NCBI GenBank assembly: GCA_021735245.1
Contig: JAIPHJ010000013.1
Location: 1-43,700, forward strand
From: Candidatus Bipolaricaulota bacterium
Lineage (GTDB): Bacteria > Bipolaricaulota > Bipolaricaulia > M55B111
Direction of reading: 5' to 3'
Length of the DNA: 43,700 bases
The translations under genes and the position numbers were made by a program. This document shows positions 16,168 to 25,090 of this stretch, piece by piece (the stretch's first letter is position 1; each line of letters starts with the position of its first letter). The notes beneath the pieces are model-generated. The model saw only the letters and a list, made by a program, of their open reading frames with translations, was not told the origin of the DNA and did not search any database.

Positions 16168-17892
16168 CTACACGGGCTCGATCTCTCCTTCCTCGATTAA
16201 TTCAAGCATTACCTCAACTATCTCCGGGTCAAACTGGGTTCCCGCGTTCTCCTTCAGTTCTCGCATCGCTTCTTCTCTGGGCAACGCCTCCCTGTAGGGT
16301 CGGTCCGTCCTCATTGCGTCCCAGGCGTCCGCGACAGCTACTATTTGGGCTTCCAGGGTGATTTCGTCTCCCTGTAGTCCCTTCGGGTAACCGGTACCGT
16401 CGTAGCGTTCCTGATGCTGGCCGATAATCTTCGCGGCCCGCTTCAGTCGGTCGACCTGGCTGACAATTCGTTCGCCTACTTCAGGGTGCTTCTCCATCTC
16501 TTCCCACTCTCTTTCGTTCAACTCCCCCGGCTTGCCGAGGATGGAATCCGGTACTCCGATCTTTCCTATGTCGTGCAGGATCGAGGCATACCTGAGCTGT
16601 TCCAGCTTTTCTTCGGAGAGGCCAAGTTTTCGGCCTGCTTTGACCGAGAGTCTCTGGACTCGATCTATGTGTCCCCCGGTATACTCGTCCTTTGCCTCGA
16701 TCGTCCTGTTAAGGGCCTGGAGGGTTTCCAGGGTAGTCTGCTCTAACTTCTTTTCGGCTTTTTTTCTTTCAGTTATATCCAGGGTAAACCCGAGGTAACG
16801 GTCTTCCGAGATCCTTACAGAATTTACTAAAAAGTGCCTCTTGGTTCCATCCTTTCGAGTGTAAGAAAGTTCAGTCCTCATTTCCCCCTCGTCGAGCAAC
16901 TTTTCAAATGCTTCCCTGGCGTCCTCTGAGGCCTGGGAAGGATGGAGGTCCGTAATGCCCATGTCCAACAACTCTTCTTTTGAGTAACCCGTCATCTCGC
17001 AGGCAGTCTTGTTTACCTCGAGATAGTTTCCCTCCTCGTCGAGCATGTATACTCCAACAGGCGCGTTTTCTAAGTAACTTCTAAACTCCTCTTCACTCTT
17101 TCGAAGATCTTTTTCTATTTCTAGTTTGTGTAAAGCGTAAGCTATGTCTTCGCCGACCTCCTCAAGCAATTCCTTTTCCCTTTCTTCGTTAATAAATCGG
17201 CTGGGAACGGAAGCGGAGAGCAAGCCGTAAAGTCTTCCTTCGTACTCCAGGCGGGTAGTAATTGCTCCAGTGCTGCCGTAGATATTCGACAGAGGGCAAT
17301 CCTTATCAGTCGAAGAGGGGTCCTCCGTAATTGTTAACTTCGATTTGGTTAACGATTTTTTGACACAATGAGGGAGTTTATCCGCTTTGATCCGCTTTAG
17401 AAGATCCTTGAAGTCCAGCCCTACTCCTTCCTGTGCCGCGGTTAATAAACCGTTAGTTTTGTCCAGAAGAATTACCCAGACGTGATCGTAGCCCCTTGCT
17501 TCGAATAGGGTTTTACAGGTCCCATGTATTAGTGATCCTCGATCGTCAGTTCTTACGAGTAGTTGATTGACTTTTCTTATTGATCGAAGTACCGAATTCA
17601 GGTGTTCCTTTCTCCGGGCCGAAACTTGTTGAAGAAAACTATAGAAGAAAAACACCCAGAGCATTGGCTCAAGGGTGGCGAGCAAATCGGAGAAATAGTC
17701 TAGACCTTCTAGACTAAAGTTCGACCATTCAAGAAACCGTATAACGCCATGGGAGAGGAGAATTATAAGGAGTCCCGTCAGGACTAACTTAACGTCTTTC
17801 CGGAGGGCTCGCTTCCAGCCCGTAAATAGAAATGTTAACGCGATTAAGATAGAAAGAGAAAAAACAAAGTCGAGGAGAGATATGAAATTCAT
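16168..17892 (-). CDS. Membrane GAF-PAS-HD-GYP c-di-GMP phosphodiesterase
   Basis: A 574-residue protein. Three predicted membrane helices at residues 1-85 are followed by a GAF-like domain (about 100-270), a PAS domain ('FRSYLENAPVGVYMLDEEGNYLEVNKTACEMTGY', about 285-395) and an HD-GYP domain with HDIGKIGVPD (about 440) and the signature YDGTGYPKGL (about 499). HD-GYP proteins hydrolyse c-di-GMP. ATG 17892 overlaps the stop of the small membrane-protein gene (TGATG) and follows GGAGGAAGG, so translation is coupled. The cyclase gene lies about 47 bases downstream on the same strand. Confidence 0.93.
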   Translation of the reverse strand: MNFISLLDFVFSLSILIALTFLFTGWKRALRKDVKLVLTGLLIILLSHGVIRFLEWSNFSLEGLDYFSDLLATLEPMLWVFFFYSFLQQVSARRKEHLNSVLRSIRKVNQLLVRTDDRGSLIHGTCKTLFEARGYDHVWVILLDKTNGLLTAAQEGVGLDFKDLLKRIKADKLPHCVKKSLTKSKLTITEDPSSTDKDCPLSNIYGSTGAITTRLEYEGRLYGLLSASVPSRFINEEREKELLEEVGEDIAYALHKLEIEKDLRKSEEEFRSYLENAPVGVYMLDEEGNYLEVNKTACEMTGYSKEELLDMGITDLHPSQASEDAREAFEKLLDEGEMRTELSYTRKDGTKRHFLVNSVRISEDRYLGFTLDITERKKAEKKLEQTTLETLQALNRTIEAKDEYTGGHIDRVQRLSVKAGRKLGLSEEKLEQLRYASILHDIGKIGVPDSILGKPGELNEREWEEMEKHPEVGERIVSQVDRLKRAAKIIGQHQERYDGTGYPKGLQGDEITLEAQIVAVADAWDAMRTDRPYREALPREEAMRELKENAGTQFDPEIVEVMLELIEEGEIEPV

Positions 17893-18191
17893 CAACCTTC
17901 CTCCGCCTTCCGGAATACCTCCCAGCACCAGATAGTCAGCAATATCCCCCCGGACGCCTGGCTAAGGTGTTCAAGAAGATTAAATATATCTCTCAATAAA
18001 AGAGTTTCAATGTTCGTAAGGAACCAGCTGGCTAAAAACATGGAAAACCCCGCAATCAGGAATTTAACGGCGGGTAGTGTCTGTAACATCTTTCTATTTA
18101 ATAGTATGACTGCCGTCGCTATTAAACCAAGTAGGAGTGTGACAATTTCATACCCTTGAAACATCATTGCAGCCTCGCTCATTACGTTCAA
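17892..18191 (-). CDS. Small membrane protein upstream of the HD-GYP gene
   Basis: A 99-residue protein with three hydrophobic segments (about residues 14-30, 42-60 and 78-95), ending WEVFRKAEEG. I recognise no family. Its stop overlaps the HD-GYP start, so the two proteins are made together; it may be an accessory membrane sensor subunit (inference from position). The TTG at 18191 and an ATG at 18182 are both possible starts; neither has a strong binding site. Confidence 0.65.
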   Translation of the reverse strand: MNVMSEAAMMFQGYEIVTLLLGLIATAVILLNRKMLQTLPAVKFLIAGFSMFLASWFLTNIETLLLRDIFNLLEHLSQASGGILLTIWCWEVFRKAEEG

Positions 18192-18464
18192 AAACTGAAG
18201 CAGGTCTCAATAAACCTTCGTAGCCCAATAGCACTTTTACCGTCTCTTTCCATTATAGACAAAATAGTAAAAAGACCAAGGTTTTGTCCGGAAGGGCGAA
18301 GTAATTGACTCGGCTCGATGGAAAGGTATGCCGGTTCGCCCTTCTTAAACTTGAGGACATTGATCCAAAAGCATTGCTCCTTCGGCGGTTTTTGTAAAGC
18401 TGGGATAGCGAATCCAAATTTTCAGCCGCCAGAAGACATTATAGGTACGGTCTCGACATTAACC
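18192..18464. other. Noncoding gap with repeat fragments
   Basis: A fragment at 18279-18306 (GTCCGGAAGGGCGAAGTAAT then TGACTCGG) matches the end module of the copies at 24939 and 43083 (GGAAGGGCGGGGTAATTGACT). The rest shows no gene. The frame open across 18318-18560 runs through repeat DNA and is not credible. Confidence 0.4.
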
Positions 18465-18560
18465 TGTCGGGCCCTGGTTTGTAAAAGATCGAAAAACTAC
18501 TTAAAAAGGAATTTCTACGGGCCTCGTCCCTTGGGGCGGGGTTCTTGGCTTTATAACTGA
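18465..18560 (+). repeat. GC-hairpin intergenic repeat, copy near 18.5 kb
   Basis: GGGCCCTGGTTTGTAAAAGA then TCGAAAAACTACTTAAAAAG and CCTCGTCCCTTGGGGCGGGG followed by TTCTTGGCTT align with copy 1 at 3510-3598 over both the central and last modules. It precedes the pfkB gene; its last stem ends about 80 bases before the start codon. Confidence 0.7.
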
Positions 18561-18624
18561 CTGCTGGACGCCATTTGATTTTTTTTAAAAAGAGTTTAAC
18601 CTTCACATCAGAGAGGTGATTGGA

Positions 18625-19566
18625 TTGAAAGAGGTTGATACCCTAACCATGAATCCCGCCATCGACGTCTCCGTTTCGGCCTCGCAGGTCCTGCCCGAAG
18701 AAAAATTACGCTGCAGTAGACCGGCGTTCGAGCCTGGCGGTGGTGGGATAAACGTTTCCCGAGCCATGAGAAAGTTGGGGGGTTCAGCTGTTCCAATTGT
18801 TTTAGCGGGGGGTCATAATGGAAGCTTGCTTTCCGAGTTACTGGAGTCGGAAAAACTTGAACCGGAAATTTTAGGGATAGAAGACACGACTCGTCAGAAC
18901 CTCACCGTGCTTGACAAATCAGCCGAGGTTCAGTATCGCTTTGTTATGCCGGGCCCCGAAGTTACCTCCGATGAATTGGTCGGGGTGGAGGAAAAAGTAA
19001 GCAACATAACCCCGAGACCCGATTTTCTGGTTTTGAGTGGAAGTCTCCCCGAAAGCGTGAATCCTGATTTCTACGCTCGAGTGATCCGTAAGGCAAAGGG
19101 AAGGGGGACGAGGGTGATACTGGATACCTCCGGAACACCTTTAAGGAAGGCACTCGAGGAAGGGGTTTTTCTGGCCAAACCGAACATAGGAGAAATGGTT
19201 AACCTGGCCGAGAGGAAGCTCGACGAAGAGCCCCAGCAGATAGGATTTGCCAGGGAATTGGTCGATCGAGGTAGCGCCGAGGCAATCGTATTATCCCTGG
19301 GAGCTGGCGGAGCTTTCTTAGTAACGGAAAAGGGTAGCACGCACCTTCGCTCACCTACAGTTCCGATAATTAGCAAGGTCGGGGCGGGTGACAGTATGGT
19401 GGCCGGTATCACATACGGGCTTGCGAATGATTACTCCCTAAAGGCTAGTGCCAGTCTCGGAGTAGCTGCAGGTGCGGCCGCCGTTATGACTCCCGGCACT
19501 GAACTCTGTCGGAAAGAAGATACTTTTAGGTTGTGGGACCAGGTGGGAGCTCAAAGACAGGGATGA
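18625..19566 (+). CDS. pfkB: 6-phosphofructokinase II (PfkB type)
   Basis: A 313-residue ribokinase-family sugar kinase that phosphorylates fructose-6-phosphate (or fructose-1-phosphate in FruK relatives) in glycolysis. Signatures: TLTMNPAIDVSV, KLRCSRPAFEPGGGGINVSRA, 'QYRFVMPGPE', LSGSLPESV and the catalytic GAGDSM (about residue 253). The wording follows E. coli PfkB closely, more so than FruK. TTG 18625 follows AGAGGTGAT; an in-frame GTG at 18616 overlaps that site. No PTS or fruR gene is adjacent, which also favours PfkB. Confidence 0.9.
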   Translation: MKEVDTLTMNPAIDVSVSASQVLPEEKLRCSRPAFEPGGGGINVSRAMRKLGGSAVPIVLAGGHNGSLLSELLESEKLEPEILGIEDTTRQNLTVLDKSAEVQYRFVMPGPEVTSDELVGVEEKVSNITPRPDFLVLSGSLPESVNPDFYARVIRKAKGRGTRVILDTSGTPLRKALEEGVFLAKPNIGEMVNLAERKLDEEPQQIGFARELVDRGSAEAIVLSLGAGGAFLVTEKGSTHLRSPTVPIISKVGAGDSMVAGITYGLANDYSLKASASLGVAAGAAAVMTPGTELCRKEDTFRLWDQVGAQRQG

Positions 19567-19657
19567 GGAAAGTTCCAACAAAGTTCGCCGGGGATCCGGG
19601 AATCGTAATTTCGAGGTCGTCCGGTCAACTACCTATCCCCCTTGTCTTCGTACATCC

Positions 19658-19810
19658 GGATTTATCAAAATCCCAAAGAATACCCGGGCCTCCTTGCCGG
19701 GGATGAATGCAAAAGCTTATAAAAAAATAGAAATCGCGGTGCAAAACCATTAATCGGATGTAATGTCTCGCCCTTCGAGCGATGATAACGCGATTCAAGC
19801 GAGTTCTATA
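19658..19810 (+). repeat. 150-bp dispersed repeat, family B, copy 2
   Basis: The plus-strand counterpart of the repeat before pckA (7925-8074), from GGATTTATCAAAATCCC to GCGATTCAAGCGAGTTCTAT, about four fifths identical by eye. The two GC stems are partly eroded here (CCCGGGCCTCCTTGCCGGGG; CTCGCCCTTCGAGCG). No gene was found in the gap 19567-19932. A TATAAT at 19867-19872 could be a -10 element for the following gene, but I see no good -35. Confidence 0.75.
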
Positions 19811-19932
19811 TTCCGTGAAAAGTTCAGAATGGTTACGTTTATTCCGCAGCGTTCGCTGGTTTCTTGTATAATCAGCAAGTTAAGTCTGCAATGGAGAGAA
19901 AACTGGTTCGTTGAACGTATCTTTGGATTAAA

Positions 19933-20610
19933 TTGACCATTGCAGTTCAACCAACTAGAATTGTAAATGCCGTGAATCAGGAGATCAGGAAATTCGAAAA
20001 AACAGATCGGGATAGGATAAGAAAAATTGCTACTTCCACGGTCACCGGTTACCCCCGTTCAGACCTTCAACTGGTAGCAGACCTTCTAACCAATTATTAC
20101 ATAATTTATGAGCCCGAGCACCTTTTGGTAGCTGAGGTTGACGGGCGGGTAGTGGGTTATCTTTCAGGTTGCTTTAATGGATCTCGCTGTCGATGGATTA
20201 AAGGCACCAGAGTAATACCAAAGGCGATTTTTGGGGCTCTGGTCCGGGGAGAGATCGGATGGAAGGAGGTCAGGTATCTCGGATCATTTATCTACGTGAC
20301 TATCCACAGCGGGTTGAGGAACGCTCCCCCTTCAGGCTACCCCGCCCACTTCCACATTAATATCTCGGAAGGCTGGAGAGGAAAGGGGCTGGGAAGGAAG
20401 CTCGCGACTGAATTTATTTCCATGTTAGAAGAGGCCGGAGTGAGTGGCGTCCACGTCAGGGTTAGGCAGAACGCCAGGCGAGCCAGCAGGTTCTTCCGGT
20501 CGCTTGGGTTTACCCGGGAGAATGGCTATCCCATACTGGTTGCAGAAGAAGGTAAATTCCGAACTTCTCGATCCATAATTTATAAGAAGAAGATCGATGA
20601 TAGTGCCTAG
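19933..20610 (+). CDS. GNAT-family N-acetyltransferase
   Basis: A 225-residue protein with the GNAT fold. The core 'EHLLVAEVDGRVVGYLSG', 'FHINISEGWRGKGLGRKLATEFISML' (acetyl-CoA pyrophosphate loop, here RGKGLG) and 'VRVRQNARRASRFFRSLGFTRENGYPILV' are clear. The substrate is unknown. TTG 19933 is the first usable start but lacks a ribosome binding site; a GTG at 19972 is the alternative. The last four bases (CTAG) overlap the end of the convergent PIG-L gene. Confidence 0.85.
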   Translation: MTIAVQPTRIVNAVNQEIRKFEKTDRDRIRKIATSTVTGYPRSDLQLVADLLTNYYIIYEPEHLLVAEVDGRVVGYLSGCFNGSRCRWIKGTRVIPKAIFGALVRGEIGWKEVRYLGSFIYVTIHSGLRNAPPSGYPAHFHINISEGWRGKGLGRKLATEFISMLEEAGVSGVHVRVRQNARRASRFFRSLGFTRENGYPILVAEEGKFRTSRSIIYKKKIDDSA

Positions 20611-21947
20611 TGAATCTTGACCAACCTGTTTGCGCTTCTGGCGAAAGGAACGCCCTTCCGGGCCAGGGTTATGGAGAGTATGAGCTTGCTCGGGTCGTTT
20701 ATATTTTCCAGCGGGATCGATAACCCGTAGGATTTACTTCCACTCTCGAAGTCGTAGCCATTTCCCTTTTCTATTTTCGATTGATTGTGATAAAGCCGTC
20801 TTTTTAAGAACCTGAAAGAATGCGAGCCCCCAACTCCGCTACGATTACCGTCCCGGCTAAAAGGTTTGACCGTTATTTGAATTTCGTTTCCGGGACGGTA
20901 TTTATTGAAGAAATCTATAGATAGATTTAAGTTCTCAGAATTCCTGGTCAGGCTTACGGATTTCATGTCGGGATACCGCCTCAACGTGGCAATACGGCTT
21001 CTTCTTTTTGGATTGAGGTACGAGAGTAAAGGTTCGTCTTCCTGTTCATTCAAGATGAAGTCCCGGGAGAGGTTTGACTTTCCTTCGTACTCTATAGAAT
21101 TATTCAACGATAAACTCGGAACTATTCCGAATAGCTCGTTCGCCCGGGCGAAACTTATCAGGTATTTTCGCATGAGCTGAGTTTGGGTTCGATACTTACC
21201 TATTGCCCGGAACTTGCGCAATCTTTCTTTCATATCGAGCTCGACTTCCACCCATTCTGTATCAAGTTCTTCCAGGTGTTCTGGCTCGGAAAGCGAGGAC
21301 TCGAGATACTTACCTCGGGGCCAGGGGAATCTCACGCTGTGGACCAGATAGCTCAACATGGTTACGTCCGTAAAGTCATCGTAACCCTCATTTTTCAGCT
21401 GTTCCAGACCGTAAAGAATGAAGCCATTCGTTGCCCAGTGGTCCGGATGACTGTCGTTGGGGTGGGGTAGATAGATTACATCCGGCTTATACTCCAACAG
21501 TAAACGCCTTACGTCTTCGGCAACTGCCGAGCCGCAATAAGGAGCTTCCCCGGTGTAGCTGTTATCGTATGGAGAGTGGTCGGTTTTTGTATACTTGGAG
21601 TAGTAAGGCTCATTTAAGTCCCAGTGGTTGGTCCACATATGGCTGAGTCCCCGGTCGGGATAGCCGAAAAATTCAACGTCATCTTCACTCAGGCCTAGAT
21701 AATCCATAGCGTCTAAAGTCTCATTTTGACGCTTATAACCCAGTTTAACGAAATCGGCCCGGAGGAAAGGAAGGAAAGGGGGTCTACGTATCTGACCGTC
21801 CCCGTTAGTTACTACCGCAACCTTCACCTGTGTATCCGACTCGACGTACCTCTGGATTAAGCCACCTGCAGCCAGGATCTCGTCATCGTTGTGAGGGGCG
21901 AATACCAGTGCCCTCTCACCCTGGGTAGCCTCGACTCGCTTATCCAT
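20607..21947 (-). CDS. PIG-L/LmbE-family deacetylase
   Basis: A 446-residue protein. The N-terminal 230 residues form a PIG-L zinc deacetylase domain: ALVFAPHNDDEILAAGGLI (metal-binding PHxDDE) and IYLPHPNDSHPDHWATN (the third metal histidine, HPDH). This family removes N-acetyl groups from sugar amides such as GlcNAc-linked lipids or thiols. About 200 extra C-terminal residues, rich in beta pattern, have no family that I recognise. It converges on the GNAT gene, and an acetyltransferase/deacetylase link is possible but not shown. Confidence 0.88.
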   Translation of the reverse strand: MDKRVEATQGERALVFAPHNDDEILAAGGLIQRYVESDTQVKVAVVTNGDGQIRRPPFLPFLRADFVKLGYKRQNETLDAMDYLGLSEDDVEFFGYPDRGLSHMWTNHWDLNEPYYSKYTKTDHSPYDNSYTGEAPYCGSAVAEDVRRLLLEYKPDVIYLPHPNDSHPDHWATNGFILYGLEQLKNEGYDDFTDVTMLSYLVHSVRFPWPRGKYLESSLSEPEHLEELDTEWVEVELDMKERLRKFRAIGKYRTQTQLMRKYLISFARANELFGIVPSLSLNNSIEYEGKSNLSRDFILNEQEDEPLLSYLNPKRRSRIATLRRYPDMKSVSLTRNSENLNLSIDFFNKYRPGNEIQITVKPFSRDGNRSGVGGSHSFRFLKRRLYHNQSKIEKGNGYDFESGSKSYGLSIPLENINDPSKLILSITLARKGVPFARSANRLVKIH

Positions 21948-22630
21948 TTCTTATCCTTCGAGTAAAACTCATTTTCAGGTTATTTAGACCTCGGAAGGTC
22001 TTAATATCATCGTACTATTCGTCTTTCTAGGAGTTCAATCTAATGCTTATTGCTCTACCCAAGTATAAGTCACGGGCTATTCAAAAGAAAAGCCTGACCG
22101 GCAGGGAGATCAGGACACTTTTAGGATAAAGAGCCAGACTCCTCCAGTACTAAAATATATTACCTTCCGGCTGAGATCGGTCGGTGTTAAACTCAGTCTT
22201 GAGAATTGGGCTGGAGTAGTATGGGTTAAGTCGGATTTGTAAAATATGGCAGAATAAGTCTCATTTTATAGAACTTTCTCTACTGAATGTAATCGAGTTA
22301 TCCCTTATGAAGAAACATGTTAAGCTATCTCTGGCCAAGGAAAAAATTCAGCTGGGATTAGCGTGGGTATAGTAGGGATTAATATGGAACCAAACTAAAC
22401 TAAGTAACTCCGAGATATCAGTCCGTTTATCCTGGAATTAGCGGAGATAACGAAATCTCGGCTTTGCCCTATTTAACGGCGTACTGGGCCTTAGGGTAGG
22501 AATTGTGAACGGTCGAGTACTGTTGTGGACCTACTTATAGAAAAGTCTGATAATTGTCTGAAGCGGTTTTTCTGAAATCCCGTCCCGTCTATTCGGTATA
22601 TTGGGTAAATCAACCCTTCCTCTGGAAGGT
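21948..22630. other. 683-base gap without a gene
   Basis: No convincing coding frame on either strand. It has several short imperfect motifs (AGTAGTATGGGTTAAG; GGTATAGTAGGGATTAATAT) and, at 22557-22610, CTGAAGCGGTTTTTCTGAAA and CCCGTCCCGTC, which look like an eroded copy of the GC-hairpin repeat end. It lies 3' of the recombinase gene and could be old mobile-element debris, which I cannot prove. Confidence 0.35.
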
Positions 22631-23299
22631 CTATTGTGGTAGGTCGTTGACCGCCTTTTCGGCGTCCTTGTTCAGGACGTCCGCGTAGACCTGAGTGGTC
22701 TGGATGGAAGAGTGGCCGAGCTGGGACTGAACGAGCCTGAGATTGTAATCGCTAGACTTGTAGAGCATAGAGGCGTAAGTATGACGGCAGGAATGAATGG
22801 AGAACCTATCCGGTAAATCTGCCCGTTTGGCCCAGCGTTTGAAGATGTGATAGATTGCCTGGCGACTTAGCCTGTCGGATTTTCCGCTGGGAGAGAGGAA
22901 TAAAAGGTCGTCGTCTCCTGTTGGCTGCCCATGGTCCTCCTTCCATTCGATATATTGCTTCAGGTGGCTCTTAAGATCGGCTCCGATCGAGACGCCTCGC
23001 TTCTTGTCCCCCTTGCCGCTCCGGACTATTATGGAAGACCCGCCCTGGTCTATCAGAAGGTCCCCAATTTTCAGGTCACATATCTCCGAGACCCTCAAAC
23101 CTGCGTCCAGAGCGATGTGCAAAATACACCAGTCTCTCACAGGGATATATTTGCCGTTTCGTCTGCCTTCCCTTGCTGCCCCCCGGAGGGTCTTTTTCAA
23201 CCTCTTTACTTGCCTCTCAGTTAGGAAATCTTCCTGTGTCAGTTCTAAACTCATGATTTTGGGCCTTTTTTTGGTTATTTCTCCTAATATAGCCCCCAT
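22631..23299 (-). CDS. Tyrosine recombinase (catalytic domain only)
   Basis: A 222-residue site-specific recombinase. It has all the catalytic elements: AGLRVSEICDL (Arg I), the beta-hairpin lysine region 'IIVRSGKGDKKRGV', HSCRH (His-x-x-Arg II), LGHSS and TQVYADV (nucleophilic tyrosine). The usual 80-100 residue N-terminal core-binding (SAM-like) domain is missing: the protein starts with a 40-residue leader and goes straight into the catalytic domain. The upstream 250 bases do not encode it. ATG 23299 and ATG 23254 are both possible; neither has a clear binding site. A stem-loop at 23468-23503 lies upstream. Confidence 0.85.
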   Translation of the reverse strand: MGAILGEITKKRPKIMSLELTQEDFLTERQVKRLKKTLRGAAREGRRNGKYIPVRDWCILHIALDAGLRVSEICDLKIGDLLIDQGGSSIIVRSGKGDKKRGVSIGADLKSHLKQYIEWKEDHGQPTGDDDLLFLSPSGKSDRLSRQAIYHIFKRWAKRADLPDRFSIHSCRHTYASMLYKSSDYNLRLVQSQLGHSSIQTTQVYADVLNKDAEKAVNDLPQ

Positions 23300-23467
23300 T
23301 CTATTTTTTCCCCGAGTGGGATATGAATTACTTCCGACTTGAATTCTTCGTTAAGTCACCCAGGTAGCTAATTTTTACTTCTCCTCGACGAGGGAGAACG
23401 AAATGGGGATATTTTGTGACAGAACACTGTTGCAAATATTATCTTAACTTACTGAATTATGGGGACA

Positions 23468-23503
23468 ATTACGAGCGTTTGCCCAGAAACGGACGTTCGT
23501 AAT
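23468..23503. repeat. Inverted repeat upstream of the recombinase gene
   Basis: ATTACGAGCGTTT, a 6-base spacer GCCCAG, then AAACGGACGTTCGTAAT: the arms are complementary apart from a small bulge. The two-arms-around-six-bases layout is that of tyrosine recombinase core sites, so this may be the site used by the neighbouring enzyme; it is not a dif consensus. It could instead be an operator. No gene was seen in 23300-23583. Confidence 0.4.
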
Positions 23504-23583
23504 ATTTTTAACATAAGATACCTTTTGTTAAAAATACTCTGTGACGCCCTATAGTAGGGAATATAAAATCGCCATAATCGGTG

Positions 23584-24360
23584 TCAGAACTGATAATCCT
23601 CGATTATCTTCTTTTCGGCGTCTTTCTCCCCCACTTCCACCGTAACTTCTATGTGTTTTCTAATTCCTGAATGTTCCAGTTTCGGTTTAAACAGGTTATC
23701 CAGCTGGAATATACCCGCGGAGTTGGACATCTCTATGACTATTTCTACCGGCTTACTCCTGCCCGGTCTCACTTTGACCTGTTCTATAGCCGTGGCGGAA
23801 ACTGAGTGTATGGTTAGCTCTCCCTCCTTAAACGGGATCCTTGCTCGCCCCTGTTCCATGTCCAGAGCGTCGGCAACCTTTACTGCGCCCGCTTCCAGGG
23901 TGAGAGTTTCAAGTTCAGTGCCGTGGGCATAACAGGCGTGCAGGACCTCCCCCTCCATTATTCCCAGATTGAAACCGTCGTAGATGTCGCCGAGTAAATC
24001 GGTGACCAGCGAATCGGCCAGTCCTATGCCGAATTCTTCGTGGTGAACTCGATGTATGGCGTGCCCCAGGTCGTGGAAGGCGGCGGCCAGAACGATAACT
24101 ATCTCCGCGTCTTCTTTTTCCAGGTCGTGGTCGGTTTCTACGCTCGACTTCACTCCGCTCCTGTGGATCAATCGGAACATTCTCAGGGCTGAATTCGCTA
24201 CGATCTTCGAGTGTACCGGCCCGTGGTCGTTAATAGCGAGCCGCTCGACGGCGTTAACGTTCGCAATTGTCCACAGGCCGTTTAATCTCCCGTGGTTCTG
24301 GATTTTGTCTATAACTGTTTTTAGTTTCTTGTTGCCTTTAATCGGAACCGAAAATTCCAT
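23584..24360 (-). CDS. HD-domain metal-dependent phosphohydrolase
   Basis: A 258-residue HD-superfamily protein. NDHGPVHS, AAAFHDLGHAIHRVHHE (the HD pair) and VKVADALDMEQGRARI (the distal Asp) supply the metal ligands. The C-terminal 80 residues are a beta-rich domain with 'VEIVIEMSNSAGIFQLDNL'. The arrangement resembles HD hydrolases annotated in archaea and some deep bacteria; the substrate (nucleotide or phosphate ester) is unknown. ATG 24360 follows GGTGATACAG. The HTH gene lies about 20 bases upstream on the same strand. Confidence 0.85.
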   Translation of the reverse strand: MEFSVPIKGNKKLKTVIDKIQNHGRLNGLWTIANVNAVERLAINDHGPVHSKIVANSALRMFRLIHRSGVKSSVETDHDLEKEDAEIVIVLAAAFHDLGHAIHRVHHEEFGIGLADSLVTDLLGDIYDGFNLGIMEGEVLHACYAHGTELETLTLEAGAVKVADALDMEQGRARIPFKEGELTIHSVSATAIEQVKVRPGRSKPVEIVIEMSNSAGIFQLDNLFKPKLEHSGIRKHIEVTVEVGEKDAEKKIIEDYQF

Positions 24361-24381
24361 CTGTATCACCAATTTATTTAA

Positions 24382-24828
24382 TTACATCCATTCAAGCCAC
24401 CATTGATCTTCGTTTTCGTTGCCTTTTTCTTTCTCTGTACTTCCCTCGTTTCCGGACTTTGTCAGGTTCAAGATTAATTCTCGCTGAAACTCGAGCTCTT
24501 CCAGGAGATAGTCGAGAAGATCGACATTTGATTGCGGCTTTGTTTGGAGTGATCCAGAACCATAAAAATCCGTATCAATGTCATTCTCTTCATCAGGTAA
24601 GTAATCCGACCTAACAACTTCCGCCGCTTCGGATAGGAGTAATCCACTCTCGTACAAGTCCTGCAACTTTGTCAAAATCGCTACTCCCTCTTCCCCGACG
24701 AGGATCTCGTTGTTCTCCCCCCGCTTTACGTACGGTTGAATCACTTCCTCTACCGCCTTGAACCTGTTGCGCGTCTGATGGATGGTATCTAGCCCAAGGA
24801 TGTCTTTTAGCTGACGTACGCTTTTCAT
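24382..24828 (-). CDS. MerR-like HTH protein
   Basis: A 148-residue protein. The N-terminus (MKSVRQLKDILGLDTIHQTR..AVEEVIQPYVKRGENNEILV) looks like a MerR/DUF3967-type winged helix. The middle is acidic and low in structure, followed by a coiled coil (DLLDYLLEELEFQRELIL) and a charged tail ending DQWWLEWM. It is a likely DNA-binding protein and possibly a regulator of the HD gene it precedes. ATG 24828 is set by GAGGTGAAGGA; the in-frame GTG at 24837 overlaps that site. Confidence 0.7.
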   Translation of the reverse strand: MKSVRQLKDILGLDTIHQTRNRFKAVEEVIQPYVKRGENNEILVGEEGVAILTKLQDLYESGLLLSEAAEVVRSDYLPDEENDIDTDFYGSGSLQTKPQSNVDLLDYLLEELEFQRELILNLTKSGNEGSTEKEKGNENEDQWWLEWM

Positions 24829-24938
24829 TTCCTTCACCTCTAGATTATAACTGGACTGTAATCATAAGTCAGTTTCCGCCGGAAGGCAAAAAAGCAAAAA
24901 GAGGCTCGAAAAATGAGTTTTAGAGAATTTTACCAATA

Positions 24939-25090
24939 CTAGCTGAGAACCCCCAGGGCACCCCGTGGGGATGAATCAGCTGGTTTCTGCTGGGTCTCGC
25001 GTTTTTGAAATATTTAGCTGTTAGTAGCTGTTAGTTATAAAGGGGTCTTTCTACCTGCCCGCCCGGAAGGGCGGGGTAATTGACTGGTGA
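24939..25090 (+). repeat. GC-hairpin intergenic repeat, longest copy
   Basis: Starts ACTAGCTGAGAACCCCCAGG, with ATGAATCAGCTGG closing an outer AGCTGA/TCAGCT stem. It continues GCTGGGTCTCGCGTTTTTGA, a 10-bp tandem duplication of TAGCTGTTAG, TTATAAAGGGGTCTTTCTAC and the strong stem CCCGCCCGGAAGGGCGGG followed by GTAATTGACT. The second half matches 43083-43180 closely, while the first half matches 12786. It is the main content of the gap between the HTH gene and CDC48; the rest (25091-25287) shows no gene. Confidence 0.75.

Noticed and set aside
18318-18560. An 80-codon plus-strand frame before pfkB
   Set aside because: Its sequence is the GC-hairpin repeat, and the translation has no protein-like features.
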